Shown: positions 10,091 through 18,074 of the stretch, in pieces
Layout of the letters: each line of letters opens with the position of its first letter
Numbering within the stretch: the first letter of the stretch is position 1
From: Spirochaetaceae bacterium
GTDB taxonomy: Bacteria > Spirochaetota > Spirochaetia > SZUA-6 > Bin103
DNA: 21,485 nt
Assembly (NCBI GenBank): GCA_028818385.1
Contig: JAPPNY010000232.1
Location: 1-21,485 of the forward strand
Direction of reading: 5' to 3'
Notes under the pieces: generated by a model
The model's database searches: none
Seen by the model: only the letters and a program-made list of their open reading frames with translations
Told to the model about the DNA's origin: nothing
Position numbers and translations under genes: made by a program

Positions 10091-10096
10091 TCGCCC

Positions 10097-10795
10097 ATGC
10101 CCGTGGTGGCGGTGCTGGCCGCTCTGGACGAGGAGATCGAGGCGTTCCGCGGGGCGCACGATCTGGAGCCCGTAGAGGAGGGGACGCCGTTCGCGGCCTT
10201 CCGATTCCGGGTCGGAGCGGTAGACGCGATGCTGATGCGCACCGGGGTCGGCAAGGTGTTCGCGGCCATGGTCGCGCAGCGGGCGATCGAGCGGGTGCGG
10301 CCTGATCACCTGATCGTCACCGGCATCGCCGGCAGCGTGCGCGACGGCCTGGATCTGGGCGACGTGGTGGTCAGCCGCGACTGCATCCAGCACGACCTGG
10401 ACGCGACCGCGCTGGGCTTCGAGCTCGGCCAGGTGCCGTACACCGACTACCGCATCCTGCGCGCCGACCCGCGGCTCGTGGATCTGGCGCTCGCCACGCC
10501 CGTGGACGGCCAACGCGTGGTAGCAGGCCGCATTCTCACCGGCGATCAGTTCGTCAGCGATCCCGATGCCGCGCTGCGCGAACGGCTGAGCGGGCTCGAC
10601 GGCTCCGTGGTGGAGATGGAAGGCGCAGCGATCGCGTTGGTGGCCACCGTAAATCGCGTGCCGTTCGTGATCATCCGTTCCGTGTCCGACAAAGCCGACG
10701 CCGCCGCGCCGGCCGACTTCGGCTCGTTCCTGCGCCGCGCGGCGGCCAACTCCTACACCGTCTGCGCGGGCATCCTGGATCGACTTCAGTGGTGA
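10097..10795 (+). CDS. mtnN: 5'-methylthioadenosine/S-adenosylhomocysteine nucleosidase
   Basis: Cleaves the N-glycosidic bond of methylthioadenosine and S-adenosylhomocysteine, releasing adenine; part of the activated-methyl cycle. The 232-residue protein has the purine nucleoside phosphorylase fold: LAALDEEI at 7-14 (E13 corresponds to the E12 acid/base region of E. coli MtnN), [17 protein letters not shown], the ribose-binding VVEMEGAA (M174, E175) and RSVSDKAD in which D198 matches the catalytic Asp197. Length is typical. Adenine released here can be recovered by Apt, encoded 2.2 kb downstream. It is a single-gene unit divergent from the E1 gene; the start is supported by a -10-like box 6 bases upstream. 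Confidence 0.92.
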   Translation: MPVVAVLAALDEEIEAFRGAHDLEPVEEGTPFAAFRFRVGAVDAMLMRTGVGKVFAAMVAQRAIERVRPDHLIVTGIAGSVRDGLDLGDVVVSRDCIQHDLDATALGFELGQVPYTDYRILRADPRLVDLALATPVDGQRVVAGRILTGDQFVSDPDAALRERLSGLDGSVVEMEGAAIALVATVNRVPFVIIRSVSDKADAAAPADFGSFLRRAAANSYTVCAGILDRLQW

Positions 10796-10854
10796 CACGT
10801 GGCCGTTATTAAGTAGGAAGTGGATCTGATCGGAATGCTGAACAGGAGGGCTAC

Positions 10855-11202
10855 ATGTGCCAGCCAAGCATAGGACGACTCGGTCACGGCCTTGCCGGAT
10901 TGCTTCTTCTGCTTCCTGTATCGCTGTCGGCTGACGAGTCTCCACCCTGTCATCAGTGGGACTCTTCCATCGACGATGGACCACCAGAATACACGAGCGA
11001 GGAAGCGTTCCATCCCTTCTACTCGCTCGCGACGGCTGCAGTTGTGATGCGATGCCTCGACACTGGTGCCGATCCGAATTCACGAACGACCGAGGGCCGG
11101 ACACCTCTTCACTTCGCGGCAATGTTCAGCGATTCGGCCACGGTCATCCTCGCTCTATTGGAGGCGGGAGCCGATCCAATCGCCCGGGACGACGATGATT
11201 AG
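10855..11202 (+). pseudogene. Secreted ankyrin-repeat protein, cut short by an in-frame TAG
   Basis: The ATG follows a strong ribosome binding site (AGGAGGG, 5 bases spacing). Residues 1-26 form a Sec signal peptide with core GLAGLLLLLPVSLS. The mature part carries an incomplete first ankyrin unit ending in DTGADPNSR and a full unit beginning TEGRTPLHFAA and ending LLEAGADPIARDDDD. A TAG at 11200-11202 then stops it at 115 residues. After this single codon the same frame continues TPWEMSLQTSRPKEWM to a second TAG at 11251-11253, and TPWEM is what an ankyrin repeat would show next, so the TAG looks like a point nonsense change (for example from AAG). The short product might still fold partly. 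Its base composition is less GC-rich than its neighbours. Partner and role are unknown; secreted ankyrin proteins often bind host or partner proteins. Confidence 0.75.
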
Positions 11203-11272
11203 ACTCCCTGGGAGATGTCTCTCCAGACGTCTCGTCCGAAAGAGTGGATGTAGGCTCGCAAGGCGCGATCGT

Positions 11273-12430
11273 TCATCTTGGTCTTTCGCCGTCTCCATGG
11301 TCGGATAACGGCACGCGTTCGAGAATGTGCGTCATCAGGGACGGAACGCCGGCGAGCCACACGACCGGTGGCAGTTGGCCCGGCGGGCTCCAGATGTAGC
11401 CAAGCTGGTTCAGGTCCTCGCGCGCCGTAAGGCGGGTAGCGGAGTCGGCCCCGGTGGTGGCGAGGGCGGAATCGATTGCTTGGTCGGATGCGGTGGTTGC
11501 CGCCCGAAATAACAGCGCTGTCGCCACCGCAGCTCCCAGCAGGTCTGCGTTCTCCAGTTCCCGATAGCGGTCCTGGTAGTAGTCGGTTACGCGCGCAGCG
11601 ACATCAGCTCGCGCGGCATCAACGTGAGTGAGCGTCAGCCGGGTCGCTCCAGTCGCCAGGCGCTGTTGCCACAGGGCACGGCCCCAGACCTGGATGAAGT
11701 ACGGATAGCGCTGGCTGTCCGCGACTGCCGCGTCGAGGGCGTCGCGGTCGATACCGACGCCGTGAGCCGTCAGCGGCTTGACCAGCGCATCACGGGCGGC
11801 GTCGTCGCTCAAGAGTCCGATGCCCATCCGGCCTTCGTCCAGTCGGCTCCAGAACGACGCGTTCATGGTGCTGAGATGCGCCGGCAGGCCGGGCGTTCCC
11901 GCCAGAACCAGCAGGAACGGTGCGTTGGCGCGCACCTCCTGGCTGACGTTCAGCAGCAGTTGACCGACGTCACGGTCGAGCGTATGGGCTTCGTCGACGA
12001 GCACGACGATCGGCCTTCTGCGGCAGCGGGCGCTCAGCCGCGCCGTCAGATCTTGAGACCTTGGAGCTGGCGCAGCCCACTCGGCTTGGCCGACGCCGGT
12101 GACGCCGAGTTTTCTGGGCAGGATCCTGCTGATGACGGACACCGGCAGCAACAGGTGGTCCAGGTCCTGCCCGGTCCGTATTCGGCTTGGCGAAAGCCGC
12201 ACGATGTGTATACGGCCCGTTTTGCGGCAGGCACCCTCGAACCAGTTGAGCAGCACGGTCTTTCCATTGCCGCGCGGCCCCATCATGGCCACGTCGTGCG
12301 GCGGAGCCTTGCCACCGAGAAGGTCCGCGAGGCACTGCCTGAGCACCGTCTGTTCTCGCTCTCGCCCGGTCAGCGCCGGTGGGGCGACCCCCGTACCCGG
12401 AGTGAATACCCGTTGTACCGGCTCGCTCAT
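11273..12430 (-). CDS. AAA+ ATPase of the ExeA/TniB/Orc1-like type, function unknown
   Basis: Cytoplasmic P-loop ATPase of 385 residues. Walker A is GPRGNGKT at 51-58, Walker B IVVLVDEAH at 141-149 with D146 and E147, and LVLAGTPGL at 174-182 is the sensor-1 region; FWSRLDEGR at 193-201 resembles the arginine-containing segment that follows in Cdc6/ExeA/TniB relatives. The C-terminal third is helical and ends with a winged-helix-like piece (REDLNQLGYIWSPPG, then VWLAGVPSLMTHIL). The start is fixed by GGAGGAGC directly before the ATG. Such proteins occur as ATP-dependent DNA- or protein-handling factors in mobile and defence contexts, but no partner transposase, nuclease or effector lies beside it here. 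It is convergent with the ankyrin gene and separated from it by about 20 bases. Confidence 0.8.
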   Translation of the reverse strand: MSEPVQRVFTPGTGVAPPALTGREREQTVLRQCLADLLGGKAPPHDVAMMGPRGNGKTVLLNWFEGACRKTGRIHIVRLSPSRIRTGQDLDHLLLPVSVISRILPRKLGVTGVGQAEWAAPAPRSQDLTARLSARCRRRPIVVLVDEAHTLDRDVGQLLLNVSQEVRANAPFLLVLAGTPGLPAHLSTMNASFWSRLDEGRMGIGLLSDDAARDALVKPLTAHGVGIDRDALDAAVADSQRYPYFIQVWGRALWQQRLATGATRLTLTHVDAARADVAARVTDYYQDRYRELENADLLGAAVATALLFRAATTASDQAIDSALATTGADSATRLTAREDLNQLGYIWSPPGQLPPVVWLAGVPSLMTHILERVPLSDHGDGERPR

Positions 12431-12975
12431 GCTCCTCCGACCACATCATGCGAACGTGATGGGCATCGATCTTGCTGTTCGAGGAGACGGCGATGGCCAG
12501 GGGCCGTGTAGATCTTTCCACGAGGATCCGGGACCAGCGAGCGGTCCATCGTGGACGGCCGTGCCATCGGCGAGAGTCTATCATGCGCCATGCCAGACAC
12601 TGGTACGCTCGTGACGGCTGGCACTGCCCAGCCACACCTGCTGATCCGTCCGCCCGAGTGCGCGCGACAGGTTGACGAACGGCAACCCCTTAGATAATTT
12701 GCAAATAATCCATGGAGAGGTCTGCCGCAGTCAACGGGGAAGCCCGTCCACCTCTCCGGCCATCTGCCGGGGCGTGGGAGGAGATCGAATCGGCTCTGCG
12801 CCAGACTGAGCCCGCTTACCCAACGGTAGAGGAAGCTCTGCACCACTCACGGCGGCGGCCCTCACCGGGACGACACATGCTGGAGACAGGTGACGTGGAG
12901 CATCGGGTACTGTCGAGGCCGTATCTACGTAGAGATCCGAGACCTGCTGATCGCGCTCATGTCAGGGCAGACTGA
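12431..12975. other. 545-base gap with no confident gene; possible gene remnants and an AT-rich promoter-like patch
   Basis: No open frame here resembles a family I can name. Three items deserve note. A 35-codon frame at 12590-12697 begins with ATG 5 bases after TATCAT and ends in TAA. An AT-rich patch at 12691-12709 contains GATAAT and AATAAT and follows TTGACG at 12672-12677, though the spacing of 15 is short for a promoter. An 87-codon frame starts with ATG at 12712; its residues 21-50 (AWEEIESALRQTEPAYPTVE and on) look protein-like, but the later part is arginine-rich and poor, while a different frame from about 12880 reads GRIYVEIRDLLIALMSGQTE and ends with a TGA overlapping the apt ATG by 4 bases. 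This could be a frameshifted small gene once coupled to apt. Confidence 0.4.
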
Positions 12976-13530
12976 ATGACAGGCGACGATGGTGCGCTCA
13001 CGGAAGCGGTCCGTGAGGTGATCCGCGACGTGCCGGACTTTCCTCAGGCGGGGATCATGTTCCGGGACATCACGCCGGTGTTCGGTGCCATCCACCTGCC
13101 GCTTCGCATCGCTTCGTGGATGGCGGCCGCGTTCGCGGCGGATGCGGCCGACCACCGCATCGACGCGGTCGCGTGCGTGGAGGCGCGCGGCTTCATGCTC
13201 GGGCCGCTGGTGGCGCGGGAGCTGGGCGTAGGCCTGATCCCGGTGCGCAAGCCGGACAAGCTGCCGGGCGAGACGCTTCGCCAGGACTACGATCTGGAGT
13301 ACGGCACCGACTCGCTGGAGATGCACGCGGACGCCTGCGGCCCGGGTCAGCGCGTCCTGCTGGTCGATGACGTGCTGGCCACGGGTGGCACCGCCACGGC
13401 CGCGTGCCGGCTGATCGAGCGCGCCGGCGCCAGTGTCGCGGGCGCCGCGTTCCTGATCGAGCTGGACGGCCTGGACGGCGCGCAACGGCTGCCGGTGCCG
13501 AGCCGCAGCCTGCTGGTGCTGCCGGCGTGA
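12976..13530 (+). CDS. apt: Adenine phosphoribosyltransferase
   Basis: Purine salvage enzyme that joins adenine to PRPP to give AMP. The 184-residue protein begins with the usual Apt N-terminal motif IRDVPDFPQAGIMFRDITPV, has AVACVEARGFMLGPLVA and VRKPDKLPGET, and the PRPP-binding loop VLLVDDVLATGGTA at about 129-142. Length matches the family. The ATG at 12976 gives the canonical N-terminus; only a weak ribosome binding site (AGGGCAG) precedes it. The next gene starts in a GTGA overlap with its stop codon. It could recycle adenine set free by MtnN. Confidence 0.93.
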   Translation: MTGDDGALTEAVREVIRDVPDFPQAGIMFRDITPVFGAIHLPLRIASWMAAAFAADAADHRIDAVACVEARGFMLGPLVARELGVGLIPVRKPDKLPGETLRQDYDLEYGTDSLEMHADACGPGQRVLLVDDVLATGGTATAACRLIERAGASVAGAAFLIELDGLDGAQRLPVPSRSLLVLPA

Positions 13531-13757
13531 GCGACGTCCCCCGCGTGCCGCTGATCCTGATGCGGGTCGGCGGCATCATGGTGGCGGCGGGCATCGCCCT
13601 GGCGTACCTGGCTTGGGCGCTTTCCTACTCGCGGATCAGCCTGGCGGCGATCGCCATTCCGATCGGCGTGGTGTTGATAGGAGGCGTGCTGGTGTTCGTG
13701 ATCGGCGCCGTGTCCGGGGCCGGTGCTCGTCAGGAGACCAGGGCTCGCCAAGAGTAG
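13527..13757 (+). CDS. Small two-helix membrane protein, unknown function
   Basis: Seventy-six residues from a GTG whose last two bases form the TGA of apt (GTGA overlap), so it is probably translated by coupling. Two hydrophobic segments stand out: about 8-32 (starting PLILMRVGG and rich in Ala, Ile and Leu) and about 36-62 (ISLAAIAIPIGVVLIGGVLV). A short polar tail with several arginines and glutamines follows. No recognised domain. Its end lies 11 bases from the convergent exporter gene. Sequence support is the overlap, the clear membrane segments and the GC-rich codon use; function cannot be inferred. Confidence 0.6.
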   Translation: MSDVPRVPLILMRVGGIMVAAGIALAYLAWALSYSRISLAAIAIPIGVVLIGGVLVFVIGAVSGAGARQETRARQE

Positions 13758-13768
13758 CCTCGCGGACT

Positions 13769-15601
13769 TCAGCCGGCGGGCAGCTCGGATCCGTCCTGTC
13801 GCCGGTAGAGATCGGCGTACACGCCGTCTGCGGCCGTCAGCTCGTCGTGCGTGCCGCGCTCGGCGATCCCGCGGTCCTTGATCACGAACAGGCAGTCGGC
13901 GGCGCGCACCGTGCTCAGCCGGTGGGCGATGATGATGGCCGTGCGGCCCTGCAGGAGCCGCCGCAGCGCGGCCTGGATCACCGACTCGGTCACCACGTCC
14001 ACGCTGGAGGTCGCCTCGTCCAGGACGATCAGGCGCGGGTCGGGCAGCAGCGCGCGGGCGATGGCGATGAGCTGGCGCTGACCCACCGAGATATTGGTGC
14101 CGAACTCCAGGATCTCGGTGTCGTAGCCGTCCGGCAGCCGCTCCACGAAGCGGTGCAGGCCGACCGCCTGGGCGGCTTCGACGACCGCTTCGTCGGAGAC
14201 CGCCGGAGCGCCGAAGCGGACGTTGTCTGCGATGGTGCCGGGAAACAGGAACGGATCCTGCGAGACCAGCGCCATCTGCGCGCGCAGCGTGCGCTGCTGC
14301 ACCGACCGGACGTCGACGCCGTCGACCAGCACCTGACCGTCGGTGACGTCGTAGAAGCGGGCGATCAGGTTGGCGATGGTGGTCTTGCCGGCGCCGGTCT
14401 CGCCGATCAGCGCCACGGTCTGGCCCGCCTCGATGGTCAGGTCGACGTCCTGCAGCACGGGCTGATCGGGCTCGTAGGCGAAGGAGACGCCGCGCAGCTC
14501 GATGCGGCCCTCGATCCGCCGCATCGGCGGGGCGTCGGGTGCGTCGAGGATGCGCGGCTCCGTGTCCAGCAGCTCCAGCACCTTCTCGCCGCCGGCCATC
14601 GCCGACTGCATGGAGGCGTAGAGCTGGCTGAGATCCTGAATCGGCTGGAAGAAGCGGCTGACGTAGGCCAGGAAGGCGACGATCACGCCGATCGAGACCG
14701 CGTCCCGGCCGTGCGCAAGGCCGCCGAAGAGCAACACCGCCGCCATCGCCAGCAGCCCCAGGAACTCCACCGACGGCGTGAAGGCGATGGACAGGGAGAA
14801 CGCCCGAAGCTGCGCATCGCGCGCGGCACGATTGCGCCGCTCGAACCGTTCGGCGGCCGCCGGCATCTGCGCGAACGCCCGGATCACGCGCATCCCGCCG
14901 ATCGCCTCGGCCAGGTTGCCGACCATCGTGGCGATCGCCGTCCGCGTGGCGCGGAACGCCCGCCGCGCCAGGCGGGAGAAGATCAGCGTGGCGACCACCA
15001 TCACCGGCACCACCGCGAAGGTCGTCAGCGCCAGCTCCGTGTTCATGATCAGCATCGCCACGACGATGCCGATCAGGACCAGGGAATCGCCGATGATCTG
15101 CACCAGCCCCTGCGACAGCACCTCGTTGATGGTGGCGACGTCGTTGATCACCCGCGAGATGGTGACGCCGACCGGGTGCTCGGTGTGATAGCGCAGCGAC
15201 AGCCGCTGCAGGTGGCGGAAGAGCTGCGCCCGCATCGTGGCCAGCATCCTCTGGCCGACCCACGACAGCAGGTAGGTCTGCAGCGCGTGCGCGGCGTAGG
15301 TGCCCAGGAACGTCAGGACCAGGAGGCCGGAGATCAGCGCCAGCCTCCGCAGGTCTCGGGAGGCGATCGCGTCGTCGATGGCGAGCCGGATCAGCCACGG
15401 CGCCGCCAGGCTGAGCGCGGTGACCACCAGCATGGCAAGCGAGGCGGCGGCCATGTGCCTGCGATAGGGACGCAGGTAGACCGTCAGGCGGCGGATGACG
15501 TGTGGATCGATCGCCCGTCCCTCGCCGCCGGCGGCGAGCGCGGCCAGCGTGGATCTGGGTCCGCCGCCCATGGGGCCGGCGCCGGTCGAGAAGGTGCTCA
15601 T
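13769..15601 (-). CDS. Heterodimeric ABC exporter half-transporter, subunit with canonical Walker B and altered signature
   Basis: MsbA/BmrD-like half-transporter of 610 residues: a polar N-terminal tail of about 45 residues, six membrane helices (about 50-320) and an ATPase domain. Walker A is GETGAGKT at 400-407, Q-loop SQD at 447-449, Walker B LIVLDE ends at D528-E529 with the catalytic glutamate present, and the switch histidine is H560 (IIIAHRLST). The signature is altered: NISVGQ at 503-508 in place of LSGGQ. Its ATG overlaps the stop codon of the upstream half-transporter (ATGA), so the two are made together. The altered signature should face the weak Walker B of the partner, giving one normal and one degenerate ATP site. 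The cargo (lipid, peptide or drug) is unknown. Confidence 0.94.
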   Translation of the reverse strand: MSTFSTGAGPMGGGPRSTLAALAAGGEGRAIDPHVIRRLTVYLRPYRRHMAAASLAMLVVTALSLAAPWLIRLAIDDAIASRDLRRLALISGLLVLTFLGTYAAHALQTYLLSWVGQRMLATMRAQLFRHLQRLSLRYHTEHPVGVTISRVINDVATINEVLSQGLVQIIGDSLVLIGIVVAMLIMNTELALTTFAVVPVMVVATLIFSRLARRAFRATRTAIATMVGNLAEAIGGMRVIRAFAQMPAAAERFERRNRAARDAQLRAFSLSIAFTPSVEFLGLLAMAAVLLFGGLAHGRDAVSIGVIVAFLAYVSRFFQPIQDLSQLYASMQSAMAGGEKVLELLDTEPRILDAPDAPPMRRIEGRIELRGVSFAYEPDQPVLQDVDLTIEAGQTVALIGETGAGKTTIANLIARFYDVTDGQVLVDGVDVRSVQQRTLRAQMALVSQDPFLFPGTIADNVRFGAPAVSDEAVVEAAQAVGLHRFVERLPDGYDTEILEFGTNISVGQRQLIAIARALLPDPRLIVLDEATSSVDVVTESVIQAALRRLLQGRTAIIIAHRLSTVRAADCLFVIKDRGIAERGTHDELTAADGVYADLYRRQDGSELPAG

Positions 15602-17409
15602 CGGGGCGCTTTCCTCAGTGCATGATCGGCCTCCGGTGCCAGATGGCCATCGCCGTCACCCCCGGCGGGGGCGGGAGGAGGTGCTGTGGTTCCGGCGGAG
15701 GCGAAGATGGCGGCATAGAGCGGCGAGCCGGCCAGCAATTCCTCATGGGTGCCGTGGGCGGCGATACGGCCTTCCTCCAGCACCACCACCGCGTCCGCGT
15801 CCTTGCAGGTGCTGGCACGCTGCGCGATGACGATCATGGTGCGAGCGCCGGCGGAGTCTCGCAGCGCCGACAGGATCCGGCCCTCGGTGCGGACGTCGAC
15901 GCTGGAGGTGGCGTCGTCGAGGATGAGGATGCGCGGATCGGTCAGCAGCGCGCGGGCGATGGCGATGCGCTGCTTCTGCCCCCCGGACAGGGTGACGCCG
16001 CGCTCGCCCACCGGCGTGTCGTAGCGCTCGGGCAGTCCCTCGATGAAGGTGCGGATCTGCGCCGCTTCCGCCGCCGCCTCGATCTCCGCCGGCGAGGCGG
16101 CGGGCCGGCCGAAGGCGATGTTCTCGCCGATGGTGGCCGCGAACAGCACCGTGTCCTGCAGCACGACGCCGATCTGCGCGCGCAGCGACGCCATCGTCAC
16201 CCCGCGGATGTCGATGTCGTCGATCTCGATCACGCCGCGGGTCGGGTCGTGCAGGCGCAGCAGCAGCGAGATCAGGGTCGTCTTTCCCGAACCGGTGGCG
16301 CCGAGCACCGCCAGTCTGCTCCCGGCGGGGATGGTCAGGTCGATGTCGGAGAGCGCATCGGTCCCATCCTCCCCGCCGAACCCGAAGGTCACGTCCCGGA
16401 ACCGGACTCCGCCCCGGCCGCGCGGCAACGGCCGGGCGTCCGGGGCCTCCGGGATGGCGTCCGGGGCGTCCAGGATCTCCGCGACGCGCTCGGCGGACGC
16501 CAGCCCCTGCACCATCATCGGCAGCATGGCCCCGACCCGGCGCACCGGCGAGAAGAGCTGCGTGAGGTAGGTCGTGAACGCCACCAGCACGCCCAGGCTC
16601 TCGCCGCGCACGACCATCAGGCCGCCGATGCCCACGACCACCACCAGGCCCAGGTTGGCGATCAGCGACAGGAGCGGCGTGTGTATGGCCTTCAGCTTCG
16701 TGTTGAGCACCGAGATCACGAACCAGCGATCGACCTGCCGCTGGAACCGCACCGTCTCCCGCTGCTCCTGCGCGAACGCCTTGACCAGCCGCGCGCCCTG
16801 CAGGTTCTGCTCCAGCGCCGACGTCATCACGCCGAGTTGCTGCTGCAGCCGGGACGCCAGCGGCCGCTGCTGCTTGGCGAATATGAACGCCTGTACCGCC
16901 AGGAACGGCACGGGGATCAGCGACGCGGCGCCGAGCACCGGATTCATCGCGACCATGAACGCCAGCGTCCCCGCGAACAGCACCGCCGCGTCGAGGACGC
17001 GCAGCAGCGCCTTGCTGACCACGAACCGGAGGCGCTCCACGTCCTGGATCGCGCGCTGCAGGACCTGACCGGTCTCCATCCGCTCGATGAAGGCGATGTC
17101 CACCACGCCGAGCCTGAGGAACAGCTCGTTGCGCAGGTCGTAGGCGAGCCGCTGGGCGGCCATCTCGGCCAGTTGGCCCTGCAGGAATCCGAACACCGCG
17201 CGCGCGCCCGCCAGGGCGACCAGCGCGATGACCGAGCGGATCAGCACCGACCGGTCGCCGGCGATGATCCCGCGGTCGACGATCCAGCGGACGAACACCG
17301 GGATGACGAGCAGGGCGGCGGTGTGCGCGGTCATCGCGGCGTACGCCCCCGCCATGAGCGGTCGGTAGGGGCGCAGGTAACGGAAGAATCGGCCGAACAG
17401 GCTCGCCAA
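15598..17409 (-). CDS. Heterodimeric ABC exporter half-transporter, subunit with degenerate Walker B and switch
   Basis: Partner half-transporter of 603 residues with six membrane helices (about 20-310) and an ATPase domain. Walker A GATGSGKT is at 370-377, Q418 is the Q-loop residue and the signature is a perfect LSGGQ at 474-478. The catalytic glutamate after Walker B is replaced by aspartate (D498-D499 in LILDDATSSVD) and the switch histidine by glutamine (Q530 in IVIAQRAST). This is the classic asymmetric pattern known from TM287/288, BmrCD and LmrCD. The start is a TTG at 17409, chosen because the N-terminal FGRFFRYLRPYRP is the usual beginning of this family and TATACT stands 6 bases upstream. 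The C-terminal tail of about 30 residues is Pro/Gly rich. Confidence 0.93.
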   Translation of the reverse strand: MASLFGRFFRYLRPYRPLMAGAYAAMTAHTAALLVIPVFVRWIVDRGIIAGDRSVLIRSVIALVALAGARAVFGFLQGQLAEMAAQRLAYDLRNELFLRLGVVDIAFIERMETGQVLQRAIQDVERLRFVVSKALLRVLDAAVLFAGTLAFMVAMNPVLGAASLIPVPFLAVQAFIFAKQQRPLASRLQQQLGVMTSALEQNLQGARLVKAFAQEQRETVRFQRQVDRWFVISVLNTKLKAIHTPLLSLIANLGLVVVVGIGGLMVVRGESLGVLVAFTTYLTQLFSPVRRVGAMLPMMVQGLASAERVAEILDAPDAIPEAPDARPLPRGRGGVRFRDVTFGFGGEDGTDALSDIDLTIPAGSRLAVLGATGSGKTTLISLLLRLHDPTRGVIEIDDIDIRGVTMASLRAQIGVVLQDTVLFAATIGENIAFGRPAASPAEIEAAAEAAQIRTFIEGLPERYDTPVGERGVTLSGGQKQRIAIARALLTDPRILILDDATSSVDVRTEGRILSALRDSAGARTMIVIAQRASTCKDADAVVVLEEGRIAAHGTHEELLAGSPLYAAIFASAGTTAPPPAPAGGDGDGHLAPEADHALRKAPR

Positions 17410-17415
17410 GCCGAC

Positions 17416-17421
17416 AGTATA
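17416..17421 (-). promoter_or_regulatory. Probable -10 element of the exporter operon, leaderless geometry
   Basis: TATACT on the minus strand (five of six to TATAAT) is followed by 6 bases (GTCGGC) and the TTG start at 17409. It is the best hexamer of the set and also supports the TTG as start codon. Confidence 0.55.
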
Positions 17422-17505
17422 CCAACTGCGCCGTGCCCGGCTACCGAGCCGCGGGCTACCTCCCTTGCCGGTTGAGGGCGCTGCTACGGGCTACGGGGCG
17501 CAGGC

Positions 17506-17521
17506 GCAGGGCAATCCCTGC
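17506..17521 (-). terminator. Small hairpin downstream of the DinB-like gene
   Basis: GCAGGG (17506-17511) and CCCTGC (17516-17521) form a perfect 6-base stem with a 4-base loop, 6 bases past the stop codon of the DinB-like gene on the minus strand. No T-run follows, so termination here is only a possibility. Confidence 0.35.
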
Positions 17522-17527
17522 TCCAAC

Positions 17528-18013
17528 TCAACCGTACGCCGATCCCAACCCCATCGCGCGGCGCCACGCCGCCACCTGGCCCAGATGGTGCCCTTCGTGC
17601 ATGGTCATCAGCGCGACGGCGAAGTCCCCAACGGTGGGGAAGCGCTCGCGAAGACGGGGCGGTGTCTGCTGCTGCAGGCGTTCGGCATCGACCGCTGCCA
17701 TCGCTTCGGACACGCGCTCGTGCTGCGCGCGGAGCTGTTCGAGGAGCTCCACCTTGCCGGGAAAGTCGGCGGCGTTCCCGCTGGGGATCGACCCCATGCG
17801 GCACGCGTCCTTCCATGTGTCCGGAAAAGTAGACGGGAGTCCAAGCATGCCGGCTAGCGCGTCGGAGGTGACGCCCAGATGGCCCAGCGTCCACGCCGGG
17901 TGATTGATGACTCCCGACGGCTGAGCGACCATCTGCTCGTCCGTGAGGTCGTCGACGAGCAGCTCGGCGCGCTTGAGGTTCTTGCCGTAGACGAACAACA
18001 GATGCTGGATCAT
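17528..18013 (-). CDS. DinB-superfamily four-helix protein, probable metal-dependent thiol transferase or hydrolase
   Basis: A 161-residue helical protein of the DinB/YfiT-like superfamily (PF12867 type). The predicted metal triad is H45 in AWTLGHLG and H139 plus H143 in MHEGHHLGQVAAWRR, the hallmark helix of the fold. Family members bind nickel or zinc; some act as bacillithiol or mycothiol transferases, most are uncharacterised. The start at 18013 is chosen because a ribosome binding site (AGGGAGAG) lies before it; an upstream in-frame start at 18088 would add arginine-rich residues that do not belong to the fold. It is divergent from the DUF1932-type dehydrogenase gene. Confidence 0.8.
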   Translation of the reverse strand: MIQHLLFVYGKNLKRAELLVDDLTDEQMVAQPSGVINHPAWTLGHLGVTSDALAGMLGLPSTFPDTWKDACRMGSIPSGNAADFPGKVELLEQLRAQHERVSEAMAAVDAERLQQQTPPRLRERFPTVGDFAVALMTMHEGHHLGQVAAWRRAMGLGSAYG

Positions 18014-18074
18014 TGAGCTCTCCCTGAGCCCTGGCGGCCCCTGGCAACGCCGGGCACGAAATAGGACCCGGCGC

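Noticed and set aside
11200..11202. TAG in the ankyrin gene as a pyrrolysine or other recoded codon
   Set aside because: No pyl genes or supporting structure are visible, and the protein type has no known use of recoding; a nonsense change is simpler.
11624..12511. Plus-strand 295-codon frame opposite the AAA+ gene
   Set aside because: Lacks any domain and is antisense to intact Walker A and B motifs and a strong ribosome binding site.
13613..17475. Very long plus-strand open frames opposite the two exporter genes (about 650-670 codons each)
   Set aside because: They are rich in Arg, His, Gln and Asp without any domain, and lie exactly antisense to clear ABC genes; GC-rich coding DNA leaves such frames open by chance.
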